A DNA stretch of 6,205 nt, taken from the NCBI GenBank assembly GCA_002339355.1, contig DDKQ01000078.1:1-6205 (forward strand), written 5' to 3'. Under the pieces are notes generated by a model. It had not been told where the DNA came from and did not search any database. It saw only the letters and a program-made list of their open reading frames with translations. Each line of letters starts with the position of its first letter. The stretch's first letter is position 1. This document shows, one piece after another, positions 1 through 6,205 of the stretch. Position numbers and translations under genes: made by a program. The stretch is from Candidatus Subteraquimicrobium carltonvillense. GTDB taxonomy: Bacteria; Actinomycetota; Aquicultoria; Subteraquimicrobiales; Subteraquimicrobiaceae.

Positions 1-71
1 TTCAGGAAATTTTTCTAAGAAATTATTGGGTGAAGATTTCGTTGGGTATGCAATCGGTAGTCCTGAGATGA
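1..71 (+). CDS. possible 3' end of an upstream gene (partial)
   Basis: The frame starting at base 3 is open from the window edge and ends at TGA 69-71, giving about 22 C-terminal codons. That stop overlaps the ATG at 68-70 as an ATGA junction, the classic arrangement of translationally coupled genes. In a cas operon the missing neighbour could well be cas6, but too few residues are visible to recognise a family, so cas6 is only a guess. The competing reading is that these bases are the 5' end of cas3, because the cas3 frame is also open to the edge. Confidence 0.3.
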   Translation, partial: QEIFLRNYWVKISLGMQSVVLR

Positions 72-2386
72 ATATTCCCGAAAATTTAGACAAAGTATAT
101 CAATATCTTTTGGATTTCAGACCCTATCCACATCAGATAGCGGTTTATAAGGCACTAGCTAAAGGGCACTCTGTAATTCTTAGGGCACCAACAGGTTCGG
201 GGAAATCAGAGGCTGTCTTTGCTTCTTTCATGGTACTTCGTGATGAGCAAATATTTCCTAAACGCTTTATCCATACTTTGCCTTTGAGAGCTCTTGTCAA
301 TTCTCTAGAAGCAAGATACTCGCAATATGCAAAAAAAGGAAAACTGGCTCTAAGAGTCAGGGCTCAGCATGGAGCTCGTCCAGAGAGCAGTCTTTTTTAT
401 ACAGATGTTCTGGTTGCTACCATTGACCAGCTTGTAACCTCTTATGCTTGTGCTCCACTTTCTTTGTCTGTAAGATTTGGAAACATTCCTGCAGGTGCAG
501 TTCCTGGTTCTCTCATCGTTTTTGACGAAGTACAAACCCTTGACCCACGGTTAGGACTACAGTCGACCCTCATTCTGTCCGAAAGGCAACAAAAACTTGA
601 CGTACCCTTTGTTGTTATGACTGCGACGCTTCCTTCAACGTTTATAAATAAGTTAGCTGAGAGATTTGACTTCGAGTTCATAGATGTAGATGAAGCTAGT
701 ATAGAAAGCCGTGCTAAACGTGAGGTTGTTATAGAAAGCAGGTTAGGACAGCTTCTCACTGTTGAGGAAGTATTGACATACCATCATAACATCGACGGTC
801 GCCTTCTTGTTGTTACTAACACTGTGGATCGAGCAATGAATTTATATCGAGGTATTTTGCAACAGGAGCCAACCCTCCAAAATAAGATTATGTTAATTCA
901 TTCGCGCTTTTTAGATGATGATCGCCAAGCGAAGGAAATTTGGTTAAACAAAACTTTTGGGAAAGATTATGGCGCCAAGCAAGCTATTCTTATAGCTACC
1001 CAGGTAATTGAGGCGGGGCTTGATATTTCAGCTGATGTTCTACTCACGGAGCTCTCTCCTGCAGACTCTTTAGTCCAGCGAGCTGGTAGGTGTGCACGAT
1101 GGGGAGGAAAAGGGAAGATAATTATCTTTGACGTGCCTAACTCAGCACCCTATGAGGATAGGCTTATGCTTGTGACAAGAGAAGTTCTTGCGGAAATTAG
1201 CGGCTCCATCTTGTCCTGGGAAAATGAGAAGTGCTTTGTGGATCGAGTTCTTGGGAAACCATACGCTGAGTACGCAGAGGTCTCTCGGAGCGCGACCGTC
1301 ATTAACCTGCTTTCCCATGCGGCTTTTGAGGGATCTGCCAAGAAGGCCGAGAAAGCTGTGAGACAGATTAAATCGGTGGAACTTACAATTCATGATAATC
1401 CGATCTCAGCTGGTCACCGTATTCTTTGGCAAGAGCGAATAAGGATAAACCCGATTATTTTAGCTCGATATTATAAAGATTGTTTGGGTGCAGGAATAAA
1501 ACCAAAACTTTGGCGAATTGAAATCGATCAAAATCCCAAAAATTGCAACGACGAGTACCTTGTTGTATCCCCAATACCGATCACCGATGTAAGTCAGATT
1601 TTTAGGGGTCTGCTTTACGTGATTAGCAGCGAACAGGCAAGTTATGATTCTGAAGCAGGGTTAAATCTTGGGGTTCCTGGTGAAGCTTTACCATTGCGAG
1701 TAACTCTAGCGTCATCAAAATCTCTTGAAGCTCGAAAGCAAGAAAAAGAGACCTGGATTCAGCACGCTATAGGCACAATAAATGCATTTGAGAATTATAT
1801 TCTTCCTCAAGAGGTGCCTGCTCTCCAAAGACTGGCTGAGACTTTTGAAATGGAATTTAAAGATTTCTTATTTTTAGTAAAAATTGTGCTTGCCTTGCAT
1901 GATCTGGGAAAACTAACAGTGGATTGGCTGAAAGGGATAGGAGCCACAGGAGTTACAAAAGAAGAGTGCTTAGCTAAAAGTGATGTCGGTACAAGATTTC
2001 CATTGCCTCCGCACTCCACGGTTTCTGCTTATGCGATGTGGGATTTCATGATTGATAAGTTTGGGCGAAAACTCGGTTTAGTAGGTGCTTTAGCTATAGC
2101 TCATCATCACTCCGTAAGAGCTACCTTAGTTCCTAAATACCGATTCGTAGATTGTTGGGAAGAGGTCATCGCAGAAGCTTTAAATCAAATTTCTGCCGAA
2201 GTCCCTATGGAGGCGATTAAATCGAATTTAAAAGTTGAATGTGGCTTAGATCGTACAATGCCAGATTTTTTAGATTGGAAAGCTTATGATGCATACATAG
2301 TTTTATCCCGAATTGTCAGACTTTCTGACTGGGTAACTTCAGGAGGTGGGGAGGATGCAATATTTTGTTTCCAAGAGTGGGCTTGA
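68..2386 (+). CDS. cas3: CRISPR-associated helicase/nuclease Cas3 with C-terminal HD domain
   Basis: Cas3 is the effector nuclease-helicase of type I CRISPR-Cas: recruited to Cascade-bound DNA, it unwinds and degrades the target using ATP. Numbering from ATG 68 (772 aa), the superfamily 2 helicase motifs run in order: YPHQ 20-23, Walker A APTGSGKS 40-47, HTLPLRALVNSLEAR 69-83, VATIDQL 116-122, Walker B DEVQ 153-156 (Cas3 more often has DEAH or DEVH), TATLP 185-189, ATQVIEAGLDIS 310-321 and QRAGRCARWG 337-346. An HD phosphohydrolase domain follows: H566, HDLGK 611-615, H649 in PPHS, HHH 679-681 and a closing Asp in LSDW at 754. All metal ligands expected of an active HD nuclease appear present. 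In most single-chain Cas3 proteins HD comes first; here it is last. ATG 68 is preferred because of the ATGA junction with an open upstream frame, but TTG 26 in the same frame, or a start before the window, cannot be excluded. The gene overlaps cas8 by 32 bases. Confidence 0.96.
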   Translation: MNIPENLDKVYQYLLDFRPYPHQIAVYKALAKGHSVILRAPTGSGKSEAVFASFMVLRDEQIFPKRFIHTLPLRALVNSLEARYSQYAKKGKLALRVRAQHGARPESSLFYTDVLVATIDQLVTSYACAPLSLSVRFGNIPAGAVPGSLIVFDEVQTLDPRLGLQSTLILSERQQKLDVPFVVMTATLPSTFINKLAERFDFEFIDVDEASIESRAKREVVIESRLGQLLTVEEVLTYHHNIDGRLLVVTNTVDRAMNLYRGILQQEPTLQNKIMLIHSRFLDDDRQAKEIWLNKTFGKDYGAKQAILIATQVIEAGLDISADVLLTELSPADSLVQRAGRCARWGGKGKIIIFDVPNSAPYEDRLMLVTREVLAEISGSILSWENEKCFVDRVLGKPYAEYAEVSRSATVINLLSHAAFEGSAKKAEKAVRQIKSVELTIHDNPISAGHRILWQERIRINPIILARYYKDCLGAGIKPKLWRIEIDQNPKNCNDEYLVVSPIPITDVSQIFRGLLYVISSEQASYDSEAGLNLGVPGEALPLRVTLASSKSLEARKQEKETWIQHAIGTINAFENYILPQEVPALQRLAETFEMEFKDFLFLVKIVLALHDLGKLTVDWLKGIGATGVTKEECLAKSDVGTRFPLPPHSTVSAYAMWDFMIDKFGRKLGLVGALAIAHHHSVRATLVPKYRFVDCWEEVIAEALNQISAEVPMEAIKSNLKVECGLDRTMPDFLDWKAYDAYIVLSRIVRLSDWVTSGGGEDAIFCFQEWA
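2341..2346 (+). promoter_or_regulatory. Shine-Dalgarno of cas8
   Basis: AGGAGG lies 8 bases before ATG 2355, inside the 3' end of cas3. The spacing selects ATG 2355 over the in-frame GTG at 2346, which overlaps the ribosome-binding site itself. Confidence 0.85.
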
Positions 2387-3398
2387 AATTTTTGACATGG
2401 CGAAAGCATATGGTTTGGCAGCTTGTCTCTACTATGGATCTGATTTTGAATCTCCCATTATTTATGATTGTGGTTCGATTTACCTTTTGAACCATCCTGC
2501 TGAAATGCCTGTAAATGTTCCAAGTTCAGCTGAATGGGAAGGTCTTTTTGCTGATGAGAATTGGATCAATGTATTTCGGACATATAAGCAGTTATGGAGG
2601 GGTCAGGTCGAAAAGGTTAGGAAGTTTCTTTCAGCCTACTTTACACGAATTTTGAAAGAATTCACTCAACCCAATCGGCTTCCCAAAATCTATGAAACAA
2701 AAGGTGAGACTCTACCGGGACCCTTGGACCCGACAGCTTTCAAAGGCTTAAGGGCGGCGACTAAGGGAATGTATGGGGAAGGACAAATAAAGGTTGACGC
2801 CTCCGATTGGGCTCTGGCGTGTTTGGGAGCAGCGCTCTGTGGCAAGTATATACCTCAGCGAAGTGTTGGCAACAAATGGGAGTATTTTGTAATATATTGG
2901 ATGCCTCAGCAGGTTACCTTTGCAAATTTTCTAGAGATTCGCAGCAAGTTGAGAAATGCTCGTCTCCAGTATCTTAGCATCCAAAATGCTGCAGCTAATC
3001 AGGCAATTCTTTTGGCTAAAATTACACGCCAGAGAGCCTTTCCGATAAAGCATGTAGATCACTTCTCGGAGCTTGTTTATTTCACTATGTTTCAGAGCGG
3101 GCAACAACTTAAACCCTCAACTTCAGGCAAGGTGAATCTATCACACCTGATGAAACTAGCTCTCAATCCATCCTCAAGAGCAGGTAATGTTTTGGACATC
3201 TGGGATTACCTTTTTCGCCGGGGAAGTACTCTAGGAGCTGAAGATTTAGCTCTCGCAATTACCGGGCTAGTGATGCATCCAGGCTTAGATAGTTTCGAGC
3301 GGCACGCTAAGGTTTTCCTCCGTTATCTTCCCGAAGGAGTCAAGGGCGAGTTCCAGTATGATGAAGAGACTTTGAAGGAGGTGATAACTTATGTCTGA
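2355..3398 (+). CDS. cas8: Cas8-like large subunit of type I Cascade
   Basis: This 347-residue protein sits where the Cascade large subunit is expected, between cas3 and the small-subunit/cas7/cas5 genes. Cas8 normally recognises the PAM, stabilises the R-loop and recruits Cas3. Assignment rests mainly on position and overall character: an N-terminal FDMAKAYGL segment (13-21) and a DWALACLGAALCG segment in the middle recall the Cas8a1/Csx13 ('MYXAN') group, but this is recognition by eye and Cas8 families diverge strongly. It is short for a Cas8, many of which exceed 500 residues, and lacks the CxxC-CxxC zinc finger of some Cas8 families. A short large subunit fits with the small subunit being encoded separately next door. 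The start is ATG 2355 with a strong ribosome-binding site. Translation is probably coupled to cas3 (32-base overlap) and to the next gene (8-base overlap). The large-subunit role is fairly sure; the subfamily is not. Confidence 0.75.
   Translation: MQYFVSKSGLEIFDMAKAYGLAACLYYGSDFESPIIYDCGSIYLLNHPAEMPVNVPSSAEWEGLFADENWINVFRTYKQLWRGQVEKVRKFLSAYFTRILKEFTQPNRLPKIYETKGETLPGPLDPTAFKGLRAATKGMYGEGQIKVDASDWALACLGAALCGKYIPQRSVGNKWEYFVIYWMPQQVTFANFLEIRSKLRNARLQYLSIQNAAANQAILLAKITRQRAFPIKHVDHFSELVYFTMFQSGQQLKPSTSGKVNLSHLMKLALNPSSRAGNVLDIWDYLFRRGSTLGAEDLALAITGLVMHPGLDSFERHAKVFLRYLPEGVKGEFQYDEETLKEVITYV
3375..3384 (+). promoter_or_regulatory. near-perfect Shine-Dalgarno of the small-subunit gene
   Basis: AAGGAGGTGA matches the 16S rRNA anti-SD over ten bases and ends 6 bases before ATG 3391. 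It lies within the last codons of cas8. Such full-length matches suit high translation of a subunit present in more than one copy per complex. Confidence 0.85.
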
Positions 3399-3759
3399 CC
3401 AATTGTCAGAAGTGTATGGCGATCCTGGCGTAAAGGATATCGGCGGCGCTCTACGTAGGGCTCTGAGAATGAATGATGATTATGCTTCTCTTATCGAACT
3501 TGAAAACGCTGAGCAAAAGGAAGATTTTGCAGATGCGATTCACAAATTTTTGCGCCGATTCGAATCTTTCGCAAAATCTGTGAGGCTTCCTAGCGAAAGA
3601 CAACTCAGAAGACCTTCTGAGGAGAGTCTAGAGGGAATCATGGCTCTTGTTGATCAGCATGGTGTCCGCATAGTGAGAGCAGCTTTAATAAGCCATGCAC
3701 TGGTTAAAGGATCAGCAGTGGGGGAAGAAGCCACAACGCCTACAAGCGCTAGAGATTAA
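3391..3759 (+). CDS. putative Cascade small subunit (Csa5/Cas11-like)
   Basis: A 122-residue protein, predicted mostly alpha-helical from its composition, between the large subunit and cas7. Cascade small subunits (Cas11; Csa5 in type I-A) are helical proteins of this size that bind the non-target strand and brace the R-loop. The pattern ALRRALRMNDDYASLIELEN (residues 20-39), then a helix with FLRRFESF, then VRIVRAALISHAL near the C-terminus, resembles Csa5 in layout, but no strict motif proves it. The last dozen or so residues are polar and probably disordered. The gene overlaps the end of cas8 by 8 bases and is followed after 15 bases by cas7, so it is an integral operon member. If not Csa5, it would be another cas-linked small helical protein; the small-subunit role is inferred from size and position. 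Confidence 0.65.
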   Translation: MSDQLSEVYGDPGVKDIGGALRRALRMNDDYASLIELENAEQKEDFADAIHKFLRRFESFAKSVRLPSERQLRRPSEESLEGIMALVDQHGVRIVRAALISHALVKGSAVGEEATTPTSARD

Positions 3760-3760
3760 T

Positions 3761-3768
3761 GGAGGTGA
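3761..3768 (+). promoter_or_regulatory. Shine-Dalgarno of cas7
   Basis: GGAGGTGA lies 6 bases before ATG 3775, immediately after the stop of the preceding gene. It supports this start and strong translation of Cas7, the multi-copy backbone protein. Confidence 0.85.
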
Positions 3769-3774
3769 AGAAAA

Positions 3775-4758
3775 ATGGCTGAAAATGGTAGCCTTTTTGA
3801 GTTAGGGATTATGGCCAGGGCGACCTGGAATTTACACTCGCTTAATAATGAAGGAACAGTAGGCAATGTTAGTGAGCCAAGGACTGTTATGTTAGCAAAT
3901 GGCGACAAGACAGATGGAATCTCAGGTGAGATGCTCAAGCACATTCACTCTTATTTTATGTGGATGCTGGAGAGTGACAAATCACATTTTTGCCAAGCTT
4001 GCCAAAATATGCATCCTCAAAAAGCAGATGAAAATCCTTTAGTTACAGGAGTTCAAACTGATAGAGAGATATCCGCAGACAAAAAACCAAAAGTGGCAAT
4101 GGAAAAAGCAATAGTTTCCTGTACGCTCTGTGATCTTCATGGGTTTTTGGTTCAAAGACCAACTATATCTCGCTCTTCAACTCTCGAATTTGGTTGGGTA
4201 ATTGGAATTCCTGGCAATACTCACCGGGATATCCATATGCATGCCCGGCACTGGATGGGAGGACGTGAAGTTCCTGAAGGTGGAGAGGAAGTTACGGAGG
4301 AGGCCCCTGAAAGAGTTGCTAGGAAAGTTGCTGCTCAAATGATCTATCATCGTCCTACTCGTTCAGGTATCTATGCAGTGATTTCGGTATTCCAACCCTG
4401 GCGCATCGGTCTCAATGAAATGGACTACCATTATGTAGTTGGGAAGAATGAACGCAAGCGCAGATGCGAATTAGCTTTAGAAGCGTATAAAGCCACTTTC
4501 GCGCATCCTGAAGGAGCAATGGATACCACGCGCCTGCCGCACATAGAAAATTTTGAGGGAGCAATAATTATTTCTAAGACCAATTTTCCGGCACCTGTCC
4601 TGTCACCTCTCCAGGATGATTACGCTGAAAAAGCAAGAAATTTGGCGGAGAAAATGGAACTTGAAATCGTTTCATTTACCAATATTGAACAATTTTGTGA
4701 TGCAATCACTGAGTTAAAGGAGCTTCAACCCTGGACTTTGCAGATGCCAACCTCTTAA
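3775..4758 (+). CDS. cas7: Cas7 backbone protein, DevR/Csa2 type
   Basis: Cas7 is the RAMP-fold protein that polymerises along the crRNA spacer and forms the Cascade backbone. The 327-residue product carries the DevR/Csa2 hallmarks: an N-terminal ARATWNLHSLNNEG strand (14-27), an EPR motif (34-36) and GISGEMLKHIH (48-58). Next come two cysteine pairs, CQAC at 73-76 and CTLCDLHGFL at 116-125, spaced like a zinc-binding insertion. The following QRPTISRSSTLEFGW region and the GIYAVIS/RIGLN segments agree with the rest of the RAMP fold. Length is normal for the family. DevR was named from Myxococcus, where the dev cas operon influences development; a role as an autoregulator has been proposed for that family but nothing here shows it. 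It is the most secure family call of the operon and points to the I-A/DevR branch. Cas5 follows after 19 bases. Confidence 0.96.
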   Translation: MAENGSLFELGIMARATWNLHSLNNEGTVGNVSEPRTVMLANGDKTDGISGEMLKHIHSYFMWMLESDKSHFCQACQNMHPQKADENPLVTGVQTDREISADKKPKVAMEKAIVSCTLCDLHGFLVQRPTISRSSTLEFGWVIGIPGNTHRDIHMHARHWMGGREVPEGGEEVTEEAPERVARKVAAQMIYHRPTRSGIYAVISVFQPWRIGLNEMDYHYVVGKNERKRRCELALEAYKATFAHPEGAMDTTRLPHIENFEGAIIISKTNFPAPVLSPLQDDYAEKARNLAEKMELEIVSFTNIEQFCDAITELKELQPWTLQMPTS

Positions 4759-4759
4759 A

Positions 4760-4772
4760 TAAAGGGGCTTTA
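4760..4772 (+). repeat. short inverted repeat over the cas5 ribosome-binding site
   Basis: TAAAG-GGG-CTTTA forms five base pairs around a GGG loop and includes the purine tract most likely used to start cas5. It is small and AT-rich, so the hairpin may be unstable; any effect on cas5 translation is inference. Confidence 0.3.
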
Positions 4773-4777
4773 ACAAA

Positions 4778-5473
4778 ATGGCAAGATGGATTAAAGCTGA
4801 ATTGCATTTTGGCAGCTTTTGCTCATATCGTATACCCAATACTTCCCCACAGTATGCTCTTGCTTCACCAGTGCCTAGTCCAGCTGCTCTTAAGCTCGCT
4901 CTAGTGGATGCAGCTATAAGATACTCGGGAAATATAGATACAGGGCGGGAAGTCTTTCAAGGCGTAAAGGATTCACATATAGAGATTAATTTCCCCGAAT
5001 GGGTTACGATCATGCGTCATTTCATTAAACGTCTTAAACCGAGGGGAGAGCAATTGTTAGAGTCGACAGCTATTCGGGAATATTGCCATTTGAGCGGAGC
5101 ACTTTCCATCTACATCGAGGTCGATGACAAACTGATTGATACCGTTTCGATGCTTTTTGCAAAATTACGGCGTCTTGGTACAACTGATTCTCTTCTCTGG
5201 TGCTCATCGACTGACATAGCAGAACCCGATCTAACTTTAAGCTGGATGGATTTTGGTACCCCGGCTATTCCACTGAGGGCAAGTAACTTTGAACGACGCC
5301 TTGTGGTCACGTTGAACGACATCGATGAAAAAGCGACTTTTGATAGCTTGAATCCTTATTCTTCAAAGGGTGGACGAAGATTTATCTCCTTGACAAAGGT
5401 GCTCCCCTTAGTTGCAGAGGAGCGAGCTGAAAACTGGGTGAGGTATAAGAGAAAAGCATTTAAATTTAGGTAA
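4778..5473 (+). CDS. cas5: Cas5, crRNA 5'-handle binding subunit
   Basis: Cas5 caps one end of the Cas7 filament and grips the 5' handle of the crRNA beside the large subunit. The 231-residue protein begins with a RAMP-type strand ending in HFGSFCSYRIPNTSP (10-24), followed by ASPVPSPAALKLALVDAAI (29-47). This matches the Cas5 N-terminal pattern in which a short aromatic/arginine strand is followed by a proline-rich turn and a helix. Position directly after cas7 is the usual order. The C-terminus ends in a basic WVRYKRKAFKFR stretch. No catalytic His of the processing type I-C Cas5d is evident, so crRNA processing is probably done by a Cas6 outside the window. The ribosome-binding site is weaker than for the preceding genes: an AAAGGGG tract 10 bases before ATG, inside a small inverted repeat. 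It is the last gene of the visible operon. Confidence 0.9.
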   Translation: MARWIKAELHFGSFCSYRIPNTSPQYALASPVPSPAALKLALVDAAIRYSGNIDTGREVFQGVKDSHIEINFPEWVTIMRHFIKRLKPRGEQLLESTAIREYCHLSGALSIYIEVDDKLIDTVSMLFAKLRRLGTTDSLLWCSSTDIAEPDLTLSWMDFGTPAIPLRASNFERRLVVTLNDIDEKATFDSLNPYSSKGGRRFISLTKVLPLVAEERAENWVRYKRKAFKFR

Positions 5474-5492
5474 ATTATTAAACATCAATTAT

Positions 5493-5513
5493 CTTCAAAG
5501 CAAATGAAGTTTT
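5493..5513 (+). terminator. weak candidate terminator of the cas operon
   Basis: CTTCA and TGAAG pair across a 7-base loop and are followed directly by TTTT, 20 bases after the cas5 stop. The stem has only five pairs, two of them G-C, so it would be a poor intrinsic terminator. Position is the main argument. Confidence 0.25.
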
Positions 5514-5588
5514 AAGAAGACTGGACACCGAGCGTATATAAAGTGACTATCCTTAGCTTTTGCAAGCATCAAGATATTTGGTTTGAGC

Positions 5589-5603
5589 CAAAGAATTTCT
5601 TTG
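5589..5603. repeat. perfect 7-1-7 palindrome
   Basis: CAAAGAA-T-TTCTTTG is a perfect inverted repeat with one central base in the gap between cas5 and the GxxExxY gene. Its geometry is that of a dimeric regulator operator, but the sequence is not one I recognise, no promoter is evident beside it, and a chance match in an AT-rich stretch is plausible. Confidence 0.3.
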
Positions 5604-5763
5604 AGGACGCAGAAAACCATTGAGATGAATATTGCTAGCTTATATCGGTGATTAAAATGAGCATGATAAAAAGTGATCTGGCTATGGAGACCATCTTTTT
5701 CGAAGAATAAAGGGGTGCAGTACAAAACTTGGGCTTGGGATAAAAAGAGAGCTGAGGTGGTTT

Positions 5764-6152
5764 ATGAAAAAGAAAAGAGAGAAAGGCCTCATTAAGGAGA
5801 TTAAAGAAATTGCAGTGAAGATTTACGACACCTTAGGTAGCGGCTTTACGGAGGAAGTCTATCAGAAAGCTTTTGAGGTGGAGTTTCGTTTGCGTGGCAT
5901 CAAGTATGAGGCTCAAAACCAGTCCTCGTCTTTTATGAAGGACACTGTGTAGGGAATTTAGCTGCAGATATTTTAGTCTGGAATGAAAATGAAAAAGTCT
6001 TAATCGAGCTGAAGGCAATCCAGAAAGTGGGAGATAAGGAAGATGCTCAACTCAAGAATTATCTTCGGTCGCTAGGTCTTTCGAAAGGTCTTCTCATAAA
6101 TTTTGCCTTTCCATCTAAGGATGAACCGGAAATAAGAGAAGTTATAGCTTAG
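5764..6152 (+). pseudogene. GxxExxY-family protein gene with a one-base frameshift
   Basis: GxxExxY proteins are small (about 120-130 aa) PD-(D/E)XK nuclease-like proteins of unproven function, common in bacterial genomes. The first part, from ATG 5764 with GAGGTGG just upstream, contains the namesake GFTEEVY (G27, E30, Y33) and ends prematurely at TAG 5950-5952. The rest continues in the next frame from about 5919 to TAG 6150-6152. It carries AADILVW, then LIELKA, then AQLKNYL and GLLINF, which are the nuclease-core and C-terminal signatures. Restoring one base in the A run at 5915-5918 (CAAAACC, probably once five A) gives a continuous 129-residue protein with core residues D69, E82 and K84 intact. 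Both halves match the family end to end, so the lesion is a single recent deletion or a sequencing error. No link to CRISPR function is shown; it is separated from cas5 by 290 bases. Confidence 0.9.
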
Positions 6153-6205
6153 AGCCCTAATATACTATTTGAAAAATGTTGGAAAACTTCAGGCTTTCTA
6201 AATAC

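Larger units (their letters stand above)
5474..5763. other. intergenic region without a supported gene
   Basis: This AT-rich stretch between cas5 and the GxxExxY gene contains no direct repeats spaced like a CRISPR array, no tRNA and no plus-strand reading frame of note. A 76-codon minus-strand frame (5495-5725) has no recognisable family, no good ribosome-binding site was seen, and its composition is unremarkable. No promoter with well-spaced -35 and -10 boxes stands out. A weak hairpin near 5493 and a 15-base palindrome at 5589 are listed separately. The stretch could be decayed coding DNA, but nothing proves it. Confidence 0.6.

Noticed and set aside
442..759. 105-codon minus-strand frame inside cas3
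   Set aside because: It lies opposite strongly conserved helicase motifs (DEVQ, TATLP) and has no family features; a shadow of cas3.
5620..5646. TTGAGA and TATATC as a promoter for the GxxExxY gene
   Set aside because: The spacing is only 15 bases, both boxes deviate from consensus, and they lie more than 110 bases from the start codon.
5495..5725. 76-codon minus-strand frame between cas5 and the GxxExxY gene
   Set aside because: No recognisable family or motif, no clear ribosome-binding site, and the frame runs up to the cas operon's end; length alone is not enough in this region.
5474..5763. Possible CRISPR array or leader after cas5
   Set aside because: I looked for repeats of 25-40 bases at regular spacing and found none here or at the right end; the palindrome at 5589 occurs once.
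6153..6205. AGCC near 6154 and AGGCT near the right end as a terminator
   Set aside because: The arms are imperfect and separated by a loop of about 30 bases, with no real T run; not a credible hairpin.

Overview
The window holds most of the interference module of a class 1, type I CRISPR-Cas system. It is one tightly packed plus-strand operon in the order cas3 - cas8 - cas11-like small subunit - cas7 - cas5, followed by about 290 bases without a convincing gene and then a frameshifted GxxExxY-family gene. The Shine-Dalgarno sequences are strong and purine-rich (AAGGAGGTGA, GGAGGTGA, AGGAGG), non-ATG starts are not needed, and the coding DNA is moderately AT-rich. This fits a bacterium, most likely Bacillota/Clostridia; that assignment is inference from style and weakly supported.

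Layout. Bases 1-71 may be the last codons of an upstream gene that ends in an ATGA overlap with cas3. Bases 68-2386 encode Cas3, with a helicase first and an HD nuclease at the C-terminus, the reverse of the usual single-chain Cas3. Bases 2355-3398 encode a short Cas8-like large subunit. Bases 3391-3759 encode a small helical protein resembling Csa5/Cas11. Bases 3775-4758 encode a clear Cas7 of the DevR/Csa2 type with two CxxC pairs. Bases 4778-5473 encode Cas5. Bases 5474-5763 hold no supported gene. Bases 5764-6152 are a GxxExxY PD-(D/E)XK-like gene split by an apparent one-base deletion. The last 53 bases show nothing.

How they work together. In type I systems several Cas7 copies line the crRNA, Cas5 holds its 5' handle, the large (Cas8) and small (Cas11) subunits complete Cascade and recognise the PAM and R-loop, and Cas3 is then recruited to unwind and degrade the DNA. 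All these parts are present as adjacent or overlapping genes. The Cas7 and Cas5 sequences and the separate small-subunit gene point to the I-A/DevR ('MYXAN'-like) side of type I, but the subtype cannot be fixed by eye. No Cas6, Cas1, Cas2 or Cas4 gene is complete here and there is no CRISPR array, so those parts must lie outside the window or be supplied in trans.
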